64,000 bases of DNA from an uncultured Eubacteriales bacterium (lineage in GTDB: Bacteria; Bacillota; Clostridia; Oscillospirales; Oscillospiraceae): contig CASFNR010000001.1 of NCBI GenBank assembly GCA_949296115.1, positions 167,000 through 230,999 of the forward strand, written 5' to 3'. Below the pieces are notes generated by a model. The model made no database searches. It was not told where the DNA came from and saw only the letters and a list, made by a program, of their open reading frames with translations. Below, piece after piece: positions 53,586 to 62,049 of this stretch (positions within the stretch are counted from its first letter, which is position 1; every line of letters begins with the position of its first letter). The position numbers and the translations under genes are program-made.

Positions 53586-54197
53586 ATGGAACAAAGCACA
53601 AATCAAATCACGCTTCGAGGCTCTCTGGTTTCCCTCCCGCAGTTCTCCCATGAAAATCACGGCAGGCGATTCTTCCGTTTTTTTCTGGAGGTTCCCCGGT
53701 TGTCCGGCGTATCGGACACGCTGCCGGTGGTTGTGGAGGAATCCATCCTCCAGGAACCGGATTTGACCGGTGGAGCTCAACTCACCGTTACTGGGCAAAT
53801 CCGCTCCCACAATGTACGGACCGATGGCCAGCGGCACCTGTTGATTTTCGTCTTTCCGTCCAAAATCGTCTGTGAGGACGGCGATCCCCTGAACGAGGTA
53901 ACGCTGGAGGGTATCCTGTGCCGGGAGCCGGTGTACCGCCGGACTCCATTGGGCCGGGAGATCTGCGATTTGATGCTGGCTGTTCCCCGCGCCTTTCAGC
54001 GGGCAGATTACCTGCCCTGTATCCTTTGGGGACGCACTGCACTGGAAGCATCCCAATGCCACACCCGAGATCGGATCCAAATCTGCGGCCGGCTTCAAAG
54101 CCGAATTTACACCAAGGTTACACCCACCGGCAGCGAAGAACGAACCGCCTATGAGATCTCTGCCCTGAGCGCCCAGTTTCCGCCGGCCTCGGTCTGA
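53586..54197 (+). CDS. Double-OB-fold single-stranded DNA-binding-like protein
   Basis: 203 aa. Two OB-fold halves can be seen: residues 5-95 (NQITLRGSLVSLPQFSHENHGRRFFRFFLEVPR, then LTVTGQIRSHN) and 103-200 (NEVTLEGILCREPVYRRTPLGREICDLMLAVPR, then RIQICGRLQSRIYTK). The second half matches SSB best. There is no acidic C-terminal tail, so it should not recruit partners as SSB does. GAGGTGG lies 4-5 nt before ATG 53586. It lies 74 bp before nth, suggesting a DNA-repair link. Confidence 0.75.
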   Translation: MEQSTNQITLRGSLVSLPQFSHENHGRRFFRFFLEVPRLSGVSDTLPVVVEESILQEPDLTGGAQLTVTGQIRSHNVRTDGQRHLLIFVFPSKIVCEDGDPLNEVTLEGILCREPVYRRTPLGREICDLMLAVPRAFQRADYLPCILWGRTALEASQCHTRDRIQICGRLQSRIYTKVTPTGSEERTAYEISALSAQFPPASV

Positions 54198-54212
54198 AAG
54201 TCTGTTCTCCTC

Positions 54213-54241
54213 TTGCATTTCTGGTCGAATTGTGGTACTGT
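54213..54241 (+). promoter_or_regulatory. Promoter for nth
   Basis: -35 TTGCAT (54213-54218), 17-bp spacer, -10 TACTGT (54236-54241). Confidence 0.5.
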
Positions 54242-54271
54242 GAGGGCATATCTAGAAAAGGAAAGCTGGAC

Positions 54272-54898
54272 ATGGAACAAAAAGTGTTAGAAATAATTGA
54301 ACTGCTGAAGGAACGTTACCCCGACTCCGTCTGTGCCCTCCATTATCAGAAGGATTACGAACTGATGATTGCGGTTCGTCTGTCCGCCCAGTGTACAGAC
54401 GCCCGGGTCAATCTGGTTACCCCCGCCTTATTTTCCGCCTACCCCACTTTGGAGGCCATGGCCCATGCGGATATTTCTCACGTGGAGGAGCTGGTTCACT
54501 CCTGTGGATTCTATAAGCACAAGGCCCGGGATATTGTCCTGGCCTGCCAGATGCTGTTGGAAGAATTCGGAGGAAAGGTCCCGGACAACATGGACGATCT
54601 TTTGCGTCTGCCGGGAGTCGGCCGTAAAACAGCCAATCTGCTTCTGGGGGATTTATATGCTGTTCCAGGAAGTGTAGTCTGTGACACCCACTGCATCCGG
54701 ATCTGCGGGCGGTTGGGCTTGTCCCAAGGCAAAGACCCGGAGAAGGTTGAGAAGCAGCTGCGGGCCATTCTTCCCCCAGAGGAAAGCTCCGATTTCTGTC
54801 ACCGGATTGTCCTGTTCGGGCGGGATGTCTGCACCGCAAGAAATCCCCAATGCGGTCAGTGTCCCCTTCGGATGCACTGTCCCACTTTTACAGTCTGA
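54272..54898 (+). CDS. nth: Endonuclease III
   Basis: 208 aa. DNA glycosylase/AP lyase for oxidised pyrimidines. It has the helix-hairpin-helix LPGVGRKTANLLLG with the catalytic Lys, the catalytic Asp in VVCDTHCIRICGRLGL, and the C-terminal [4Fe-4S] loop C-x6-C-x2-C-x5-C (CTARNPQCGQCPLRMHC). ATG 54272 is chosen; the upstream in-frame start lies in the promoter. Confidence 0.95.
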   Translation: MEQKVLEIIELLKERYPDSVCALHYQKDYELMIAVRLSAQCTDARVNLVTPALFSAYPTLEAMAHADISHVEELVHSCGFYKHKARDIVLACQMLLEEFGGKVPDNMDDLLRLPGVGRKTANLLLGDLYAVPGSVVCDTHCIRICGRLGLSQGKDPEKVEKQLRAILPPEESSDFCHRIVLFGRDVCTARNPQCGQCPLRMHCPTFTV

Positions 54899-54909
54899 GC
54901 GTTGTTCTG

Positions 54910-54955
54910 AATCCCCCCTTGTCCGCATAGGCTGTGGACAAGGGGGGATTGTTTT
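54910..54955 (+). terminator. Terminator-like hairpin that also buries the spoVB ribosome-binding site
   Basis: AATCCCCCCTTGTCC (54910-54924) pairs perfectly with GGACAAGGGGGGATT (54936-54950) around an 11-nt loop, followed by GTTTTG. The 3' arm contains AAGGGGGG, the ribosome-binding site of spoVB (TTG 54954). Confidence 0.8.
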
Positions 54956-56456
54956 GCCCAAATCACTGCCGATTTTTTATTCCGCTTTGCTGCTGACCGG
55001 CGTCAATCTGCTGCTCCGGCTGGTGGGTACCACCTTCCAGGTGTACCTTTCCGCCGCCCTGGGCGCCGCAGGAGTCGGTTTGCTTCAGTTGACCATGTCC
55101 GTGGGCTCTCTGGCCATGGTAGCGGGCATGGCCGGAATCCGCACCGCTTCCATGTATCTGACCGCAGAGGAGCTGGGCAGAAAGCACCCTGAAAATGTGA
55201 CGTGGGTTTTATCCGGCTGTTTCCTGTACAGCGCATTATTCAGCGGCGGCTGCGCTGCGGCCCTCTATTTTTTGGCACCCCGCATCGCAGAAGGATGGAT
55301 CGGAGACATCCGAACCTTGCCGGCACTGCGGCTGTTCGCCTCCTTTCTCCCGGTTACATGTCTGTGCGGCGTCATGACCGGTTATTTTACCGCCGCCAAC
55401 AAAATCGGGACCCTGGCAGCGGTTGGAATGGGTGAGCAGCTTTGCTCCATGGCCATCACCATGCTCTGCCTGACGCTGTGGGCGGGACAGGACCCAGGTA
55501 AGGCCTGCCTGTGTGTGGTCCTGGGCGGAAACCTGGGAAATGCGCTGACGCTGTCTATCCTGGCCGCACTTCGGCTGCGGGAACGGGCCGGCACTGGCCC
55601 GAAGATTCCCATCGCAGGCAGGTTATGTCATGCCGCCCTGCCGCTGGCCCTGGCAGATGTGGTGAAATCCGGTATCAACACCACCGAAAATCTGATGGTC
55701 CCCCGTCGCCTTGGGCTCAACGCATCCATTGCAGATCCACTGGCTGCGTTTGGATGCCTCAGCGGCATGGTTTTTCCCATTCTGATGTTCCCTGCGTGCA
55801 TCTTGTTCGGATTGGCCGAACTTCTCATCCCGGAATTGGCCCGATGCGCTGCCGGTGAACGTCATGGAAGGATTTCCTACCTGACCCGCAGGAGCCTGAA
55901 AGTTGCCATGCTATATGGGATTGTGTTCAGTGGACTCATGTACCTGCTGGCGGAAACGCTCTGCGACAAACTCTATCATAATTCCCAGGCGGGAGAGACC
56001 CTCCAGCTTTATGCCTGGGTGGTTCCGATGCTCTACTGTGATGCCATCACGGACGCCATGACCAAGGGTCTGGGGCAGCAGCAGGCCTGTGTGCGGTACA
56101 ATATCACCACCTCTGCCCTGGATGTGGCATTTCTGTATTTTCTGCTTCCTGTCTATGGAATGCAGGGATATTTTGTCAGCTTCCTGGTAACCCATTTGAT
56201 CAATTTCATCCTCAGTCTGCGCCGTTTGCTGCAGATAACCAAGGTAGCCCTCTCCCCTGCTGTCCCGCTTTTTTCCGCAGCGGGAATGATTTGCGCCGTC
56301 TGGGGCGCCTCTCAATTTTCCAGCCCTGCAGTCCGGGTCGCCGCCTACCTGGGACTGCTGATGAGCTTGCTGTCACTTTTTCAAGTCATCGGGAAGGAAG
56401 ATCTCCGTTGGCTCAACGGTTTAATCCGGGCAAACAAAGTTGAAATGAAAAAATGA
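54954..56456 (+). CDS. spoVB: SpoVB-family polysaccharide/lipid flippase
   Basis: 500 aa with about 14 hydrophobic segments; MATE-like/MOP superfamily. The N-terminus SLPIFYSALLLTGVNLLLRLVGTTF, then GLLQLTMSVGSLAMVAGMAGIRTA and GLNASIADPLAAFGCLSGMVFPILMFPA match the spore cortex SpoVB group, which probably flips peptidoglycan precursors in the mother cell. The start is a TTG at 54954, 6 nt after AAGGGGGG. Other SpoVB-family members act in vegetative cells, so the sporulation role is inferred from family and from dpaAB nearby. Confidence 0.88.
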   Translation: MPKSLPIFYSALLLTGVNLLLRLVGTTFQVYLSAALGAAGVGLLQLTMSVGSLAMVAGMAGIRTASMYLTAEELGRKHPENVTWVLSGCFLYSALFSGGCAAALYFLAPRIAEGWIGDIRTLPALRLFASFLPVTCLCGVMTGYFTAANKIGTLAAVGMGEQLCSMAITMLCLTLWAGQDPGKACLCVVLGGNLGNALTLSILAALRLRERAGTGPKIPIAGRLCHAALPLALADVVKSGINTTENLMVPRRLGLNASIADPLAAFGCLSGMVFPILMFPACILFGLAELLIPELARCAAGERHGRISYLTRRSLKVAMLYGIVFSGLMYLLAETLCDKLYHNSQAGETLQLYAWVVPMLYCDAITDAMTKGLGQQQACVRYNITTSALDVAFLYFLLPVYGMQGYFVSFLVTHLINFILSLRRLLQITKVALSPAVPLFSAAGMICAVWGASQFSSPAVRVAAYLGLLMSLLSLFQVIGKEDLRWLNGLIRANKVEMKK

Positions 56457-56480
56457 CCCGGATATCCGGGTCATTTTTTT
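56447..56480. terminator. Bidirectional terminator between spoVB and pepD
   Basis: A 20-bp perfect palindrome TGACCCGGATATCCGGGTCA (56454-56473) starts at the spoVB stop codon, with A-run before and T-run after. It overlaps the 3' end of pepD as well. Confidence 0.9.
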
Positions 56481-57921
56481 ACAGTTCCTGAAGCACTGCC
56501 AGAATAAACTTCCATGTGCGTTCCACAGAGGCAATCTCAACCCGCTCCCGGGTGGTATGCACGTCGTGCATCTGCGGTCCGATGCTTACGCAGTCCAGAT
56601 CCGGCAGTTTTTTGCTGAACAGTCCGCATTCCAGCCCCGCATGGAGGGCCACCACCTGAGGTGCCTGTCCAAACAAACGGGTATATACCCGAACCATGGT
56701 CTCCCGCAGGCTGGACTCCTTTCGGAACTCCCAGGCGGGATACTCACCGGATTGGCTGTAGGTTCCCTCAAACAACTCAGAAAGCTTCTTGAGCTGCGCC
56801 AGAAGTTCCTCCTTCTCCGCATTCACACTGCTGCGCACGGAGCAGGAGACGGTAAAACGCTCCCCAAGCTTGATGACCCCCATATTCAGGCTCGTCTGAA
56901 CCAGGCCGGGGATATCCTGACTCATGGATTGAATGCCATTGGGGTGGGAGCAGAGCAGGCTGATAATTTTCGACGTGGATTCCGTGGACAGGGCATTCCC
57001 GCCCAGGGCATCCACATCATACGCCTGCACCGATGCATCCGGCTCGTCGTATTTTTCTCGGATTTCGTTCTGAAGCTCCTGCGCAATGGTATTGATTCGC
57101 TCCAGGTGGATTCCCATTGCCACCAGCATTGCCTGGCAGCTGTGGGGAATGGCGTTATCCTTGCTGCCCCCCGCCAGACTGGTCAGGCACAGCGGCATGA
57201 TCTTCTGAATGCGGTTCAGAAATTCACCCATCACCTTGTTGGCGTTGGCGTATTTCTTATCGATTTCTGTTCCGGAATGGCCTCCACGCAGTCCATCCAC
57301 CACCAGGCGCACGCAAGGACCGTACACGGCCCGACGCTCCACCGGGACGGAGATCGAGGTTCGGCATCCGCCGGCACAAGAAACGGTAAAAACGCCCTCC
57401 CCTTCGGAGTCAAGATTGATAAGCCTGCGGCCTTTCAATACAGAAAGATCAATGGCGTTGGCTCCCAGCAAGCCAATTTCCTCGTCCGCCGTAAGGACCA
57501 GTTCCAGAGGAGGATGCGGAATGTTCGGGTCCGCAGCAAGGGCCAGAATGATCGCAACGGCAATTCCGTTGTCGGCTCCCAAGGTAGTCCCTTTTGCGAA
57601 CACCACGGTATCGTCATGATCCACATTCAAGCCATCCTTGGTCATGTCAAGGGCACAGTCGGCATCCTTCTCGCAGACCATGTCCATGTGCCCCTGAAGA
57701 ATCACCGGCGCATGTTTCTCCATCCCGCAGGTACCCTCAACGAACAGAATCACATTATTTGCATCATCCTGAATATATTTTAACCCATGGTCCTGGGCAA
57801 AGGATACCAGATAATCCGAAATCATCTTTGTATTCCGCGAGCCATGGGGAATTGCGCAGATCTCCTCAAAGTAACCAAATACGCAAGCAGGCTGCAAATC
57901 AGCCAGTTTATTGGTTTCCAT
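56479..57921 (-). CDS. pepD: Aminoacyl-histidine dipeptidase (PepD, M20)
   Basis: 480 aa. Zn-dependent dipeptidase (carnosinase type). Motifs: ICAIPHGSRNTKMISDYL at the N-terminus, VILQGHMDMVCEKD (metal), TTLGADNGIAVAI (bridging Asp), VLTADEEIGLLGA (catalytic Glu) and RGGHSGTEIDKKYAN. ATG 57921 is favoured over the GTG at 57930 because AGGAG sits 8 nt upstream of the ATG. Confidence 0.94.
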   Translation of the reverse strand: METNKLADLQPACVFGYFEEICAIPHGSRNTKMISDYLVSFAQDHGLKYIQDDANNVILFVEGTCGMEKHAPVILQGHMDMVCEKDADCALDMTKDGLNVDHDDTVVFAKGTTLGADNGIAVAIILALAADPNIPHPPLELVLTADEEIGLLGANAIDLSVLKGRRLINLDSEGEGVFTVSCAGGCRTSISVPVERRAVYGPCVRLVVDGLRGGHSGTEIDKKYANANKVMGEFLNRIQKIMPLCLTSLAGGSKDNAIPHSCQAMLVAMGIHLERINTIAQELQNEIREKYDEPDASVQAYDVDALGGNALSTESTSKIISLLCSHPNGIQSMSQDIPGLVQTSLNMGVIKLGERFTVSCSVRSSVNAEKEELLAQLKKLSELFEGTYSQSGEYPAWEFRKESSLRETMVRVYTRLFGQAPQVVALHAGLECGLFSKKLPDLDCVSIGPQMHDVHTTRERVEIASVERTWKFILAVLQEL

Positions 57922-58084
57922 AGCAGACACTCCTTATCTCAGATTACGGTAGTATCTTACCACAGCTTACCCAAAAAATCTACCCAAACTAATGGGGATT
58001 TCTTCCAGTAAATTCGTTACTTCTTTCTTAAAAAAAGCTGGTATTTCTGTAAGAATTCGTAATAAATTTCGAAATTATGAACAG

Positions 58085-58111
58085 AAAAAGGGCTGCGGCA
58101 AACCGCAGCCC
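58085..58111 (-). terminator. Terminator after secG
   Basis: 9-bp perfect stem GGGCTGCGG/CCGCAGCCC with a 4-nt loop and a T-run on the minus strand. Confidence 0.85.
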
Positions 58112-58124
58112 CGTTCATGGCAGA

Positions 58125-58361
58125 TTATACAAGACTCAGCGCCAGCGTCAGCAAAACCCACGCAATGGCAATCCATTTGGTAGATGTTGCAAGCATCTGA
58201 TCCAGACCGCCGCGCTTGTTTTTGCTCAGATAAGAGTCGGAAGAACCGGTCAGCGCGCCGGACAAGCCAGCCTCCTTACCGGACTGCAGCAGCACCACAA
58301 CAATCAATGCCAGACTGCAGATCGCCTCCAGAACAATGAGAACCATTTCCAAAACGCCCAT
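58125..58361 (-). CDS. secG: Preprotein translocase subunit SecG
   Basis: 78 aa, two transmembrane helices (VLIVLEAICSLALIVVVLLQ and WIAIAWVLLTLALSLV) joined by the SecG-type loop SGKEAGLSGALTGSSDSYLSKNKRGGLD. Part of the SecYEG export channel. GGAGG precedes ATG 58361. It is a single gene; rnr/smpB/ssrA, common neighbours elsewhere, are not found here. Confidence 0.93.
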   Translation of the reverse strand: MGVLEMVLIVLEAICSLALIVVVLLQSGKEAGLSGALTGSSDSYLSKNKRGGLDQMLATSTKWIAIAWVLLTLALSLV

Positions 58362-58446
58362 TTAACGTAACCTCCCTCCGTCTAATCCGCAGACAGCGAA
58401 TGGTAGATGGGTCACCCCATAGGATGAACCTGATAATAGCCCGTAC

Positions 58447-58475
58447 AGTATAGCACAGGACAATGCAAATAGCAA
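58447..58475 (-). promoter_or_regulatory. Promoter for secG
   Basis: Minus strand -35 TTGCTA (58475-58470), 17-bp spacer, extended -10 TGCTATACT (-10 at 58452-58447). The leader of about 80 nt holds no clear hairpin. Confidence 0.6.
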
Positions 58476-58512
58476 GACAAAAAAATAGGATTCAGGCTTT
58501 TTCTTGGGAAAA

Positions 58513-59640
58513 TTATTTCTGTACCCAGTTTCCGGTTGCCAGACAATTCAGGTAGCTTTCAATAAACGGGTCCAGCGCCCCGTCCATGACCGCATTGACA
58601 TTGGAAGTTTCGCAGCCGGTTCGGGTATCCTTTACCAGGGTATAGGGCATGAACACATAGTTGCGGATCTGGCTGCCCCACTCAATCTTCTGCTGAACAC
58701 CCTTGATATCCGAAATCTTGTCCAGATGCTCCCGCTCCTTAATTTCCACCAGCTTGCTGCGCAGCATCCGCAGACAGGTTTCCTTGTTCTGGAACTGGCT
58801 CCGTTCCGTCTGGCAGGAAACTACAATCCCCGTTGCCTTGTGAATCAGCCGGACAGCGGAGGACGTCTTGTTGATATGCTGGCCGCCGGCGCCGGAGGAG
58901 CGGTAGACCTGCATCTCATAATCTTCCGGGCGAATCTCCACATCCTGGCTGTCGTCCTCAATATCCGGGATCACTTCCACTGCGGAGAAGGAAGTCTGCC
59001 GACGGGCATTGGCGTCAAAGGGAGACACCCGGACCAGCCGATGCACGCCGTTTTCCCCTTTCAGGAAACCATAGGCATTCTCTCCTTCAATGAGAATATC
59101 GGCAGACTTCAGACCGGCCTCATCGCCCTCTTGGTAATCCATGATCTTATAGGTGAAGCCATGACGCTCCGCCCACCGGGTATACATCCGGTAGAGCATC
59201 TGTGCCCAGTCCTGGGCCTCCGTACCGCCGGCGCCGGCGTGGAAACTCATCAGAGCATTGTTCTTGTCATAATGACCAGTAAGCAGCGTTTCCAGCCGAC
59301 AGGTCTCCATCTCCTCCGACAGCTTTTCAAAGCCTTCTTTCAGTTCCTCCAGCATGGAGTCGTCGTCTTCCTCCGCCGCCATCTCGCAAATGGTCATTAA
59401 ATCATCCCAGTTGGACAGCATTTTCTCATACTGTTCCAGCTTGTTCTCGGTCTGCCGGGTTTTCACAACGATCTTCTGACTTTTTTCCGGATCATCCCAG
59501 AATCCGGGAGCCTCCTGCATGGCGTGCAGACGCTCCAGCTCATTACGCAAGCCCTCAATGTTCAGAGAATCCGCCAATCCCTCCAGCGCAGGACGGCAGT
59601 CATTCAATTTCTGCTTGTACATATCAAATTCAATATTCAT
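58513..59640 (-). CDS. prfB: Peptide chain release factor 2 (no programmed frameshift)
   Basis: 375 aa. Recognises UGA/UAA with the SPF motif (VRVSPFDANARRQ) and triggers release through GGQ (SSGAGGQHINKTSSAV). The usual in-frame UGA near codon 25 with a CUUUGA slip site is absent: one uninterrupted frame runs from MNIEFDMYKQKLNDCRPALE to the end. Expression is therefore not autoregulated by frameshifting. Confidence 0.95.
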   Translation of the reverse strand: MNIEFDMYKQKLNDCRPALEGLADSLNIEGLRNELERLHAMQEAPGFWDDPEKSQKIVVKTRQTENKLEQYEKMLSNWDDLMTICEMAAEEDDDSMLEELKEGFEKLSEEMETCRLETLLTGHYDKNNALMSFHAGAGGTEAQDWAQMLYRMYTRWAERHGFTYKIMDYQEGDEAGLKSADILIEGENAYGFLKGENGVHRLVRVSPFDANARRQTSFSAVEVIPDIEDDSQDVEIRPEDYEMQVYRSSGAGGQHINKTSSAVRLIHKATGIVVSCQTERSQFQNKETCLRMLRSKLVEIKEREHLDKISDIKGVQQKIEWGSQIRNYVFMPYTLVKDTRTGCETSNVNAVMDGALDPFIESYLNCLATGNWVQK

Positions 59641-59679
59641 AGCGTAACACTCATTTCATTAAATTGCAAAATCCACTTT

Positions 59680-59708
59680 ATTATAACGGATAAATCAAAT
59701 TCTGTAAA
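59680..59708 (-). promoter_or_regulatory. Promoter for prfB
   Basis: Minus strand -35 TTTACA (59708-59703), 17-bp spacer, -10 TATAAT (59685-59680). Confidence 0.65.
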
Positions 59709-59743
59709 GGGGAAGTTGGGAAAATATGATGTTTCTCTTCCCC

Positions 59744-60481
59744 TTATTGCTCCTTGGGGCGTTTGTATCGTCCTTTCGGCTCCCACTCTGGCAGCGGATA
59801 GCGCTGCATGGCTCCAAAAATCCGTTCCTTCAAATCCGGGTAGGTCTGACTCAGCTGGAAAATCAGCTGCTTGACCTCTTCCCGCTTGGTTGTCTTGTCT
59901 ACCGGGCACCGGTTGGCGATGATGGGCAGACCCTGTTGCAGCGCAAAATGATCCACCGTTTTTTCATGAATGTAGAGCATGGGCCGGATCTGAATGATGC
60001 CCGTCCGGTCCAGATTGGTCACCGGCTGAAAGCAGCTGATCCGCCCCTCGAACAAAAGAGACATCACAAATGTCTCCACCGCATCATCGTAATGGTGGCC
60101 CAAGGCAAGTTTGTGAAATCCACGGTCCAAAATTGCCTGATTCAGCGCACCCCGGCGCATTTTTGCACACATGGAACAGGGATTTTTCTCCTTCCGGTAG
60201 TCAAAAATAATCGGGCCGATCTCTGTTTTGACAATATGATAGGGAACCTTCCATTGCTCACACAATTCTGCAATGCCGGAGTAGTCCATCCCCAGCCCCA
60301 TATCGATGGTAATCGCCTCCAGCTCGAACGGCTTGTCGAAATACTCCCGCAGTCCTGCCAGAAGCATCAGCAATACCAAAGAGTCTTTGCCGCCGGACAC
60401 ACCAACGGCAATTTTGTCCCCCGCTTCAATCATATGATAATCATCCACGCAGCGGCGAACCAGTCCCATAAGCTTCTGCAT
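59744..60481 (-). CDS. ttcA: TtcA-like tRNA 2-thiocytidine/thiolation ATPase
   Basis: 245 aa. PP-loop ATPase: IAVGVSGGKDSLVLLMLL is the P-loop, and the Cys pair in NPCSMCAKMRRGAL plus a later Cys (IIANRCPVDKTTKREE) fits the Fe-S-dependent TtcA/TtuA thiolation enzymes. The precise tRNA position cannot be read. It sits between prfB and rplM on the opposite strand to rplM. Confidence 0.88.
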   Translation of the reverse strand: MQKLMGLVRRCVDDYHMIEAGDKIAVGVSGGKDSLVLLMLLAGLREYFDKPFELEAITIDMGLGMDYSGIAELCEQWKVPYHIVKTEIGPIIFDYRKEKNPCSMCAKMRRGALNQAILDRGFHKLALGHHYDDAVETFVMSLLFEGRISCFQPVTNLDRTGIIQIRPMLYIHEKTVDHFALQQGLPIIANRCPVDKTTKREEVKQLIFQLSQTYPDLKERIFGAMQRYPLPEWEPKGRYKRPKEQ

Positions 60482-60599
60482 CGTTCCGTTTCCTCCAAAA
60501 TGTTGTAAAATTGGGATGAAAGAAAAACAGAGTATCCGAGAGCATTTAAAAGCATTCCGGAGTATTTTCTGTATTCCGTCAATTTTCTAAAAATTAGTG

Positions 60600-60628
60600 T
60601 TGACATTTGATTTTGACTGTGATATAAA
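60600..60628 (+). promoter_or_regulatory. Promoter for rplM-rpsI
   Basis: -35 TTGACA (60600-60605), 17-bp spacer, extended -10 TGATATAAA (-10 at 60623-60628). A leader of about 70 nt follows. Some Firmicutes have an L13-binding leader here, but I could not recognise one with confidence. Confidence 0.7.
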
Positions 60629-60707
60629 GATCAAGCGTCTGGCAGATATTGTACTGTAAGCGCCTGAAATTGTCAAAATATTTTTATCCAAATTGGAGGA
60701 AATCATA

Positions 60708-61139
60708 ATGTCCACTACTCTGCTGAAGAAGGAGACCCTGGAGCGTAAGTGGTATGTGATCGACGCTGCCGGTAAGCCTCTGGGCCGTACCGCTGTCATC
60801 GCTGCCAATCTGCTGCGGGGCAAGCACAAGTCTGACTTCACCCCCAACGTCGACTGCGGCGACTTCGTCATCATCATCAACACCGACAAGGCCATTCTGA
60901 CTGGCAAAAAGGCTGATCAGAAGATCTACTATCGTGTGTCCGGTTGGATCGGTGGTCTGAAGGAAACCAAGGCCCGGGATATGATGAACAATCGTTCCGA
61001 CTACGCCATGGAGCTGGCTGTGAAGGGTATGCTGCCCAAGAATACCCTGGGCAAGCACGCACTGACCCGTCTGCACCTGTACAAGGGCGCCGAGCATCCC
61101 CATGCCGCCCAGAAGCCCGAAGCCTGGACTCAGGACTAA
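60708..61139 (+). CDS. rplM: Ribosomal protein L13
   Basis: 143 aa. 50S assembly protein: KWYVIDAAGKPLGRTAVIAANLLRGKHK at the N-terminus and GMLPKNTLGKHALTRLHLYKGAEHPH at the end. ATG 60708 with TTGGAGGAAATC upstream. It is co-transcribed with rpsI, the universal pairing. Confidence 0.97.
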   Translation: MSTTLLKKETLERKWYVIDAAGKPLGRTAVIAANLLRGKHKSDFTPNVDCGDFVIIINTDKAILTGKKADQKIYYRVSGWIGGLKETKARDMMNNRSDYAMELAVKGMLPKNTLGKHALTRLHLYKGAEHPHAAQKPEAWTQD

Positions 61140-61156
61140 TTTGGAGGTAACTTAGA

Positions 61157-61561
61157 ATGTACGAGAGCAAGAAGAAATATTTTTACGGCACCGGCCGTCG
61201 TAAGTCCTCCGTTGCCCGTGTTCGCGTTTACGAGAACGGCACCGGCTCCATCATTGTCAATGGCCGCGATATTGATGACTACTTTGGTCTGGAAACCCTG
61301 AAGCTGATTGTTCGTCAGCCCCTGGTTACCACCGATATGCTGGGCAAGGTTGACGTGGTTGTCACCGTCACCGGCGGCGGCGTGTCCGGTCAGGCCGGCG
61401 CCATCCGTCATGGTCTGGCCCGGGCGCTGGTTACCCTGAACCCCGAAAACCGTGCCGCTCTGAAGGCCGCCGGCTTCATGACCCGCGACCCCAGAATGAA
61501 GGAACGGAAGAAGTACGGCCTCAAAGCCGCCCGTCGCGCTCCCCAGTTCAGCAAGCGCTGA
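61157..61561 (+). CDS. rpsI: Ribosomal protein S9
   Basis: 134 aa. 30S protein whose basic C-terminal tail reaches the P-site t[41 protein letters not shown], and the tail [11 protein letters not shown]. The ribosome-binding site is TTGGAGG. The 3' end of rpsI is a known target of tyrosine integrases in some Firmicutes, relevant to the sequence that follows. Confidence 0.97.
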   Translation: MYESKKKYFYGTGRRKSSVARVRVYENGTGSIIVNGRDIDDYFGLETLKLIVRQPLVTTDMLGKVDVVVTVTGGGVSGQAGAIRHGLARALVTLNPENRAALKAAGFMTRDPRMKERKKYGLKAARRAPQFSKR

Positions 61562-61581
61562 TTTTACTTCAAAAATGTTCG

Positions 61582-61616
61582 AAATCCCCGGAAACCATTG
61601 GTTTTCGGGGATTTTT
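61582..61616 (+). terminator. Terminator after rpsI
   Basis: AAATCCCCG/CGGGGATTT stem, extended by ACC/GGT pairing inside the loop, followed by TTTTT. Confidence 0.9.
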
Positions 61617-61683
61617 GCATCTAAATAGTTTTGAAGCTTTTGACACAGTTTGACCAAATATGAACTAGTTTCACCCAATTTTT

Positions 61684-61773
61684 AGTGGTTACCAAGTGGA
61701 TAACCGGCAAAAAACGGGCTAAAAAGAGGGCCAAGTGGTTACCAAATAGGATAACCGCAGGCCGTTTTTTGCC
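61684..61773. repeat. Repeated GGTTACC...GGATAACC elements and nested inverted repeat
   Basis: AGTGGTTACCAAGTGGATAACCG (61684-61706) and AGTGGTTACCAAATAGGATAACCG (61734-61757) are direct repeats, each an imperfect palindrome (GGTTA...TAACC). They flank/overlap the inverted pair GGCAAAAAACGG (near 61706) and CCGTTTTTTGCC (near 61762). The spacing suggests protein-binding arm sites or operators. Confidence 0.55.
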
Positions 61774-61876
61774 CTTTGGAGAGAGGCCTTTTTCTTCTCC
61801 TTCATCGACCATTTTCATCTGATTGGTTTGAGATAATCTGACCTAATTTGAATACAACAGAATAAATCTAATCGCC

Positions 61877-61908
61877 AAGCGCTCAGTATTTTTTATTGGG
61901 CGCTTTTT
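61877..61908 (+). terminator. Intrinsic terminator with no gene just upstream
   Basis: Plus strand AAGCGCTCA/TGGGCGCTT stem (one G-U pair) with an 11-nt A+T loop and a T-run. The nearest plus-strand gene is rpsI, about 300 bp upstream, which already has a terminator. Confidence 0.7.
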
Positions 61909-62049
61909 GCGTTTCCGGGGCATTTCATTCCGTGATCAGAAAAGGCCGTCACACTTAATTTTTGAAGCGGCGACTTTTTCTATTACCAGGCCTTGCTGGA
62001 TTGCCCTTGCAGTGTTTCCTTAATCGATACTTCCTGCATTGGAAGGATG

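Larger units (their letters stand above)
61617..62049. other. A+T-rich region with repeats, no credible gene
   Basis: About 430 bp between rpsI and the XRE gene. Contents: AGTTTGACCAAAT (61647-61659), AGTTTCACCCAAT (61667-61679) and AATCTGACCTAAT (61835-61847), a set of imperfect direct repeats; the two palindromic repeats listed next; inverted GGCAAAAAACGG/CCGTTTTTTGCC; and a terminator at 61877. A 65-codon minus-strand open frame here (61621-61818) has no ribosome-binding site or family match that I can see. Confidence 0.6.

Noticed and set aside
58362-58512. Possible tmRNA or small RNA between secG and prfB
   Set aside because: ssrA is often near secG, but no tRNA-like ends or tag frame are present; a promoter and leader explain the gap.
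61621-61818. 65-codon minus-strand open frame in the repeat region
   Set aside because: It lacks a ribosome-binding site and a recognisable domain, and it runs across the palindromic repeats.
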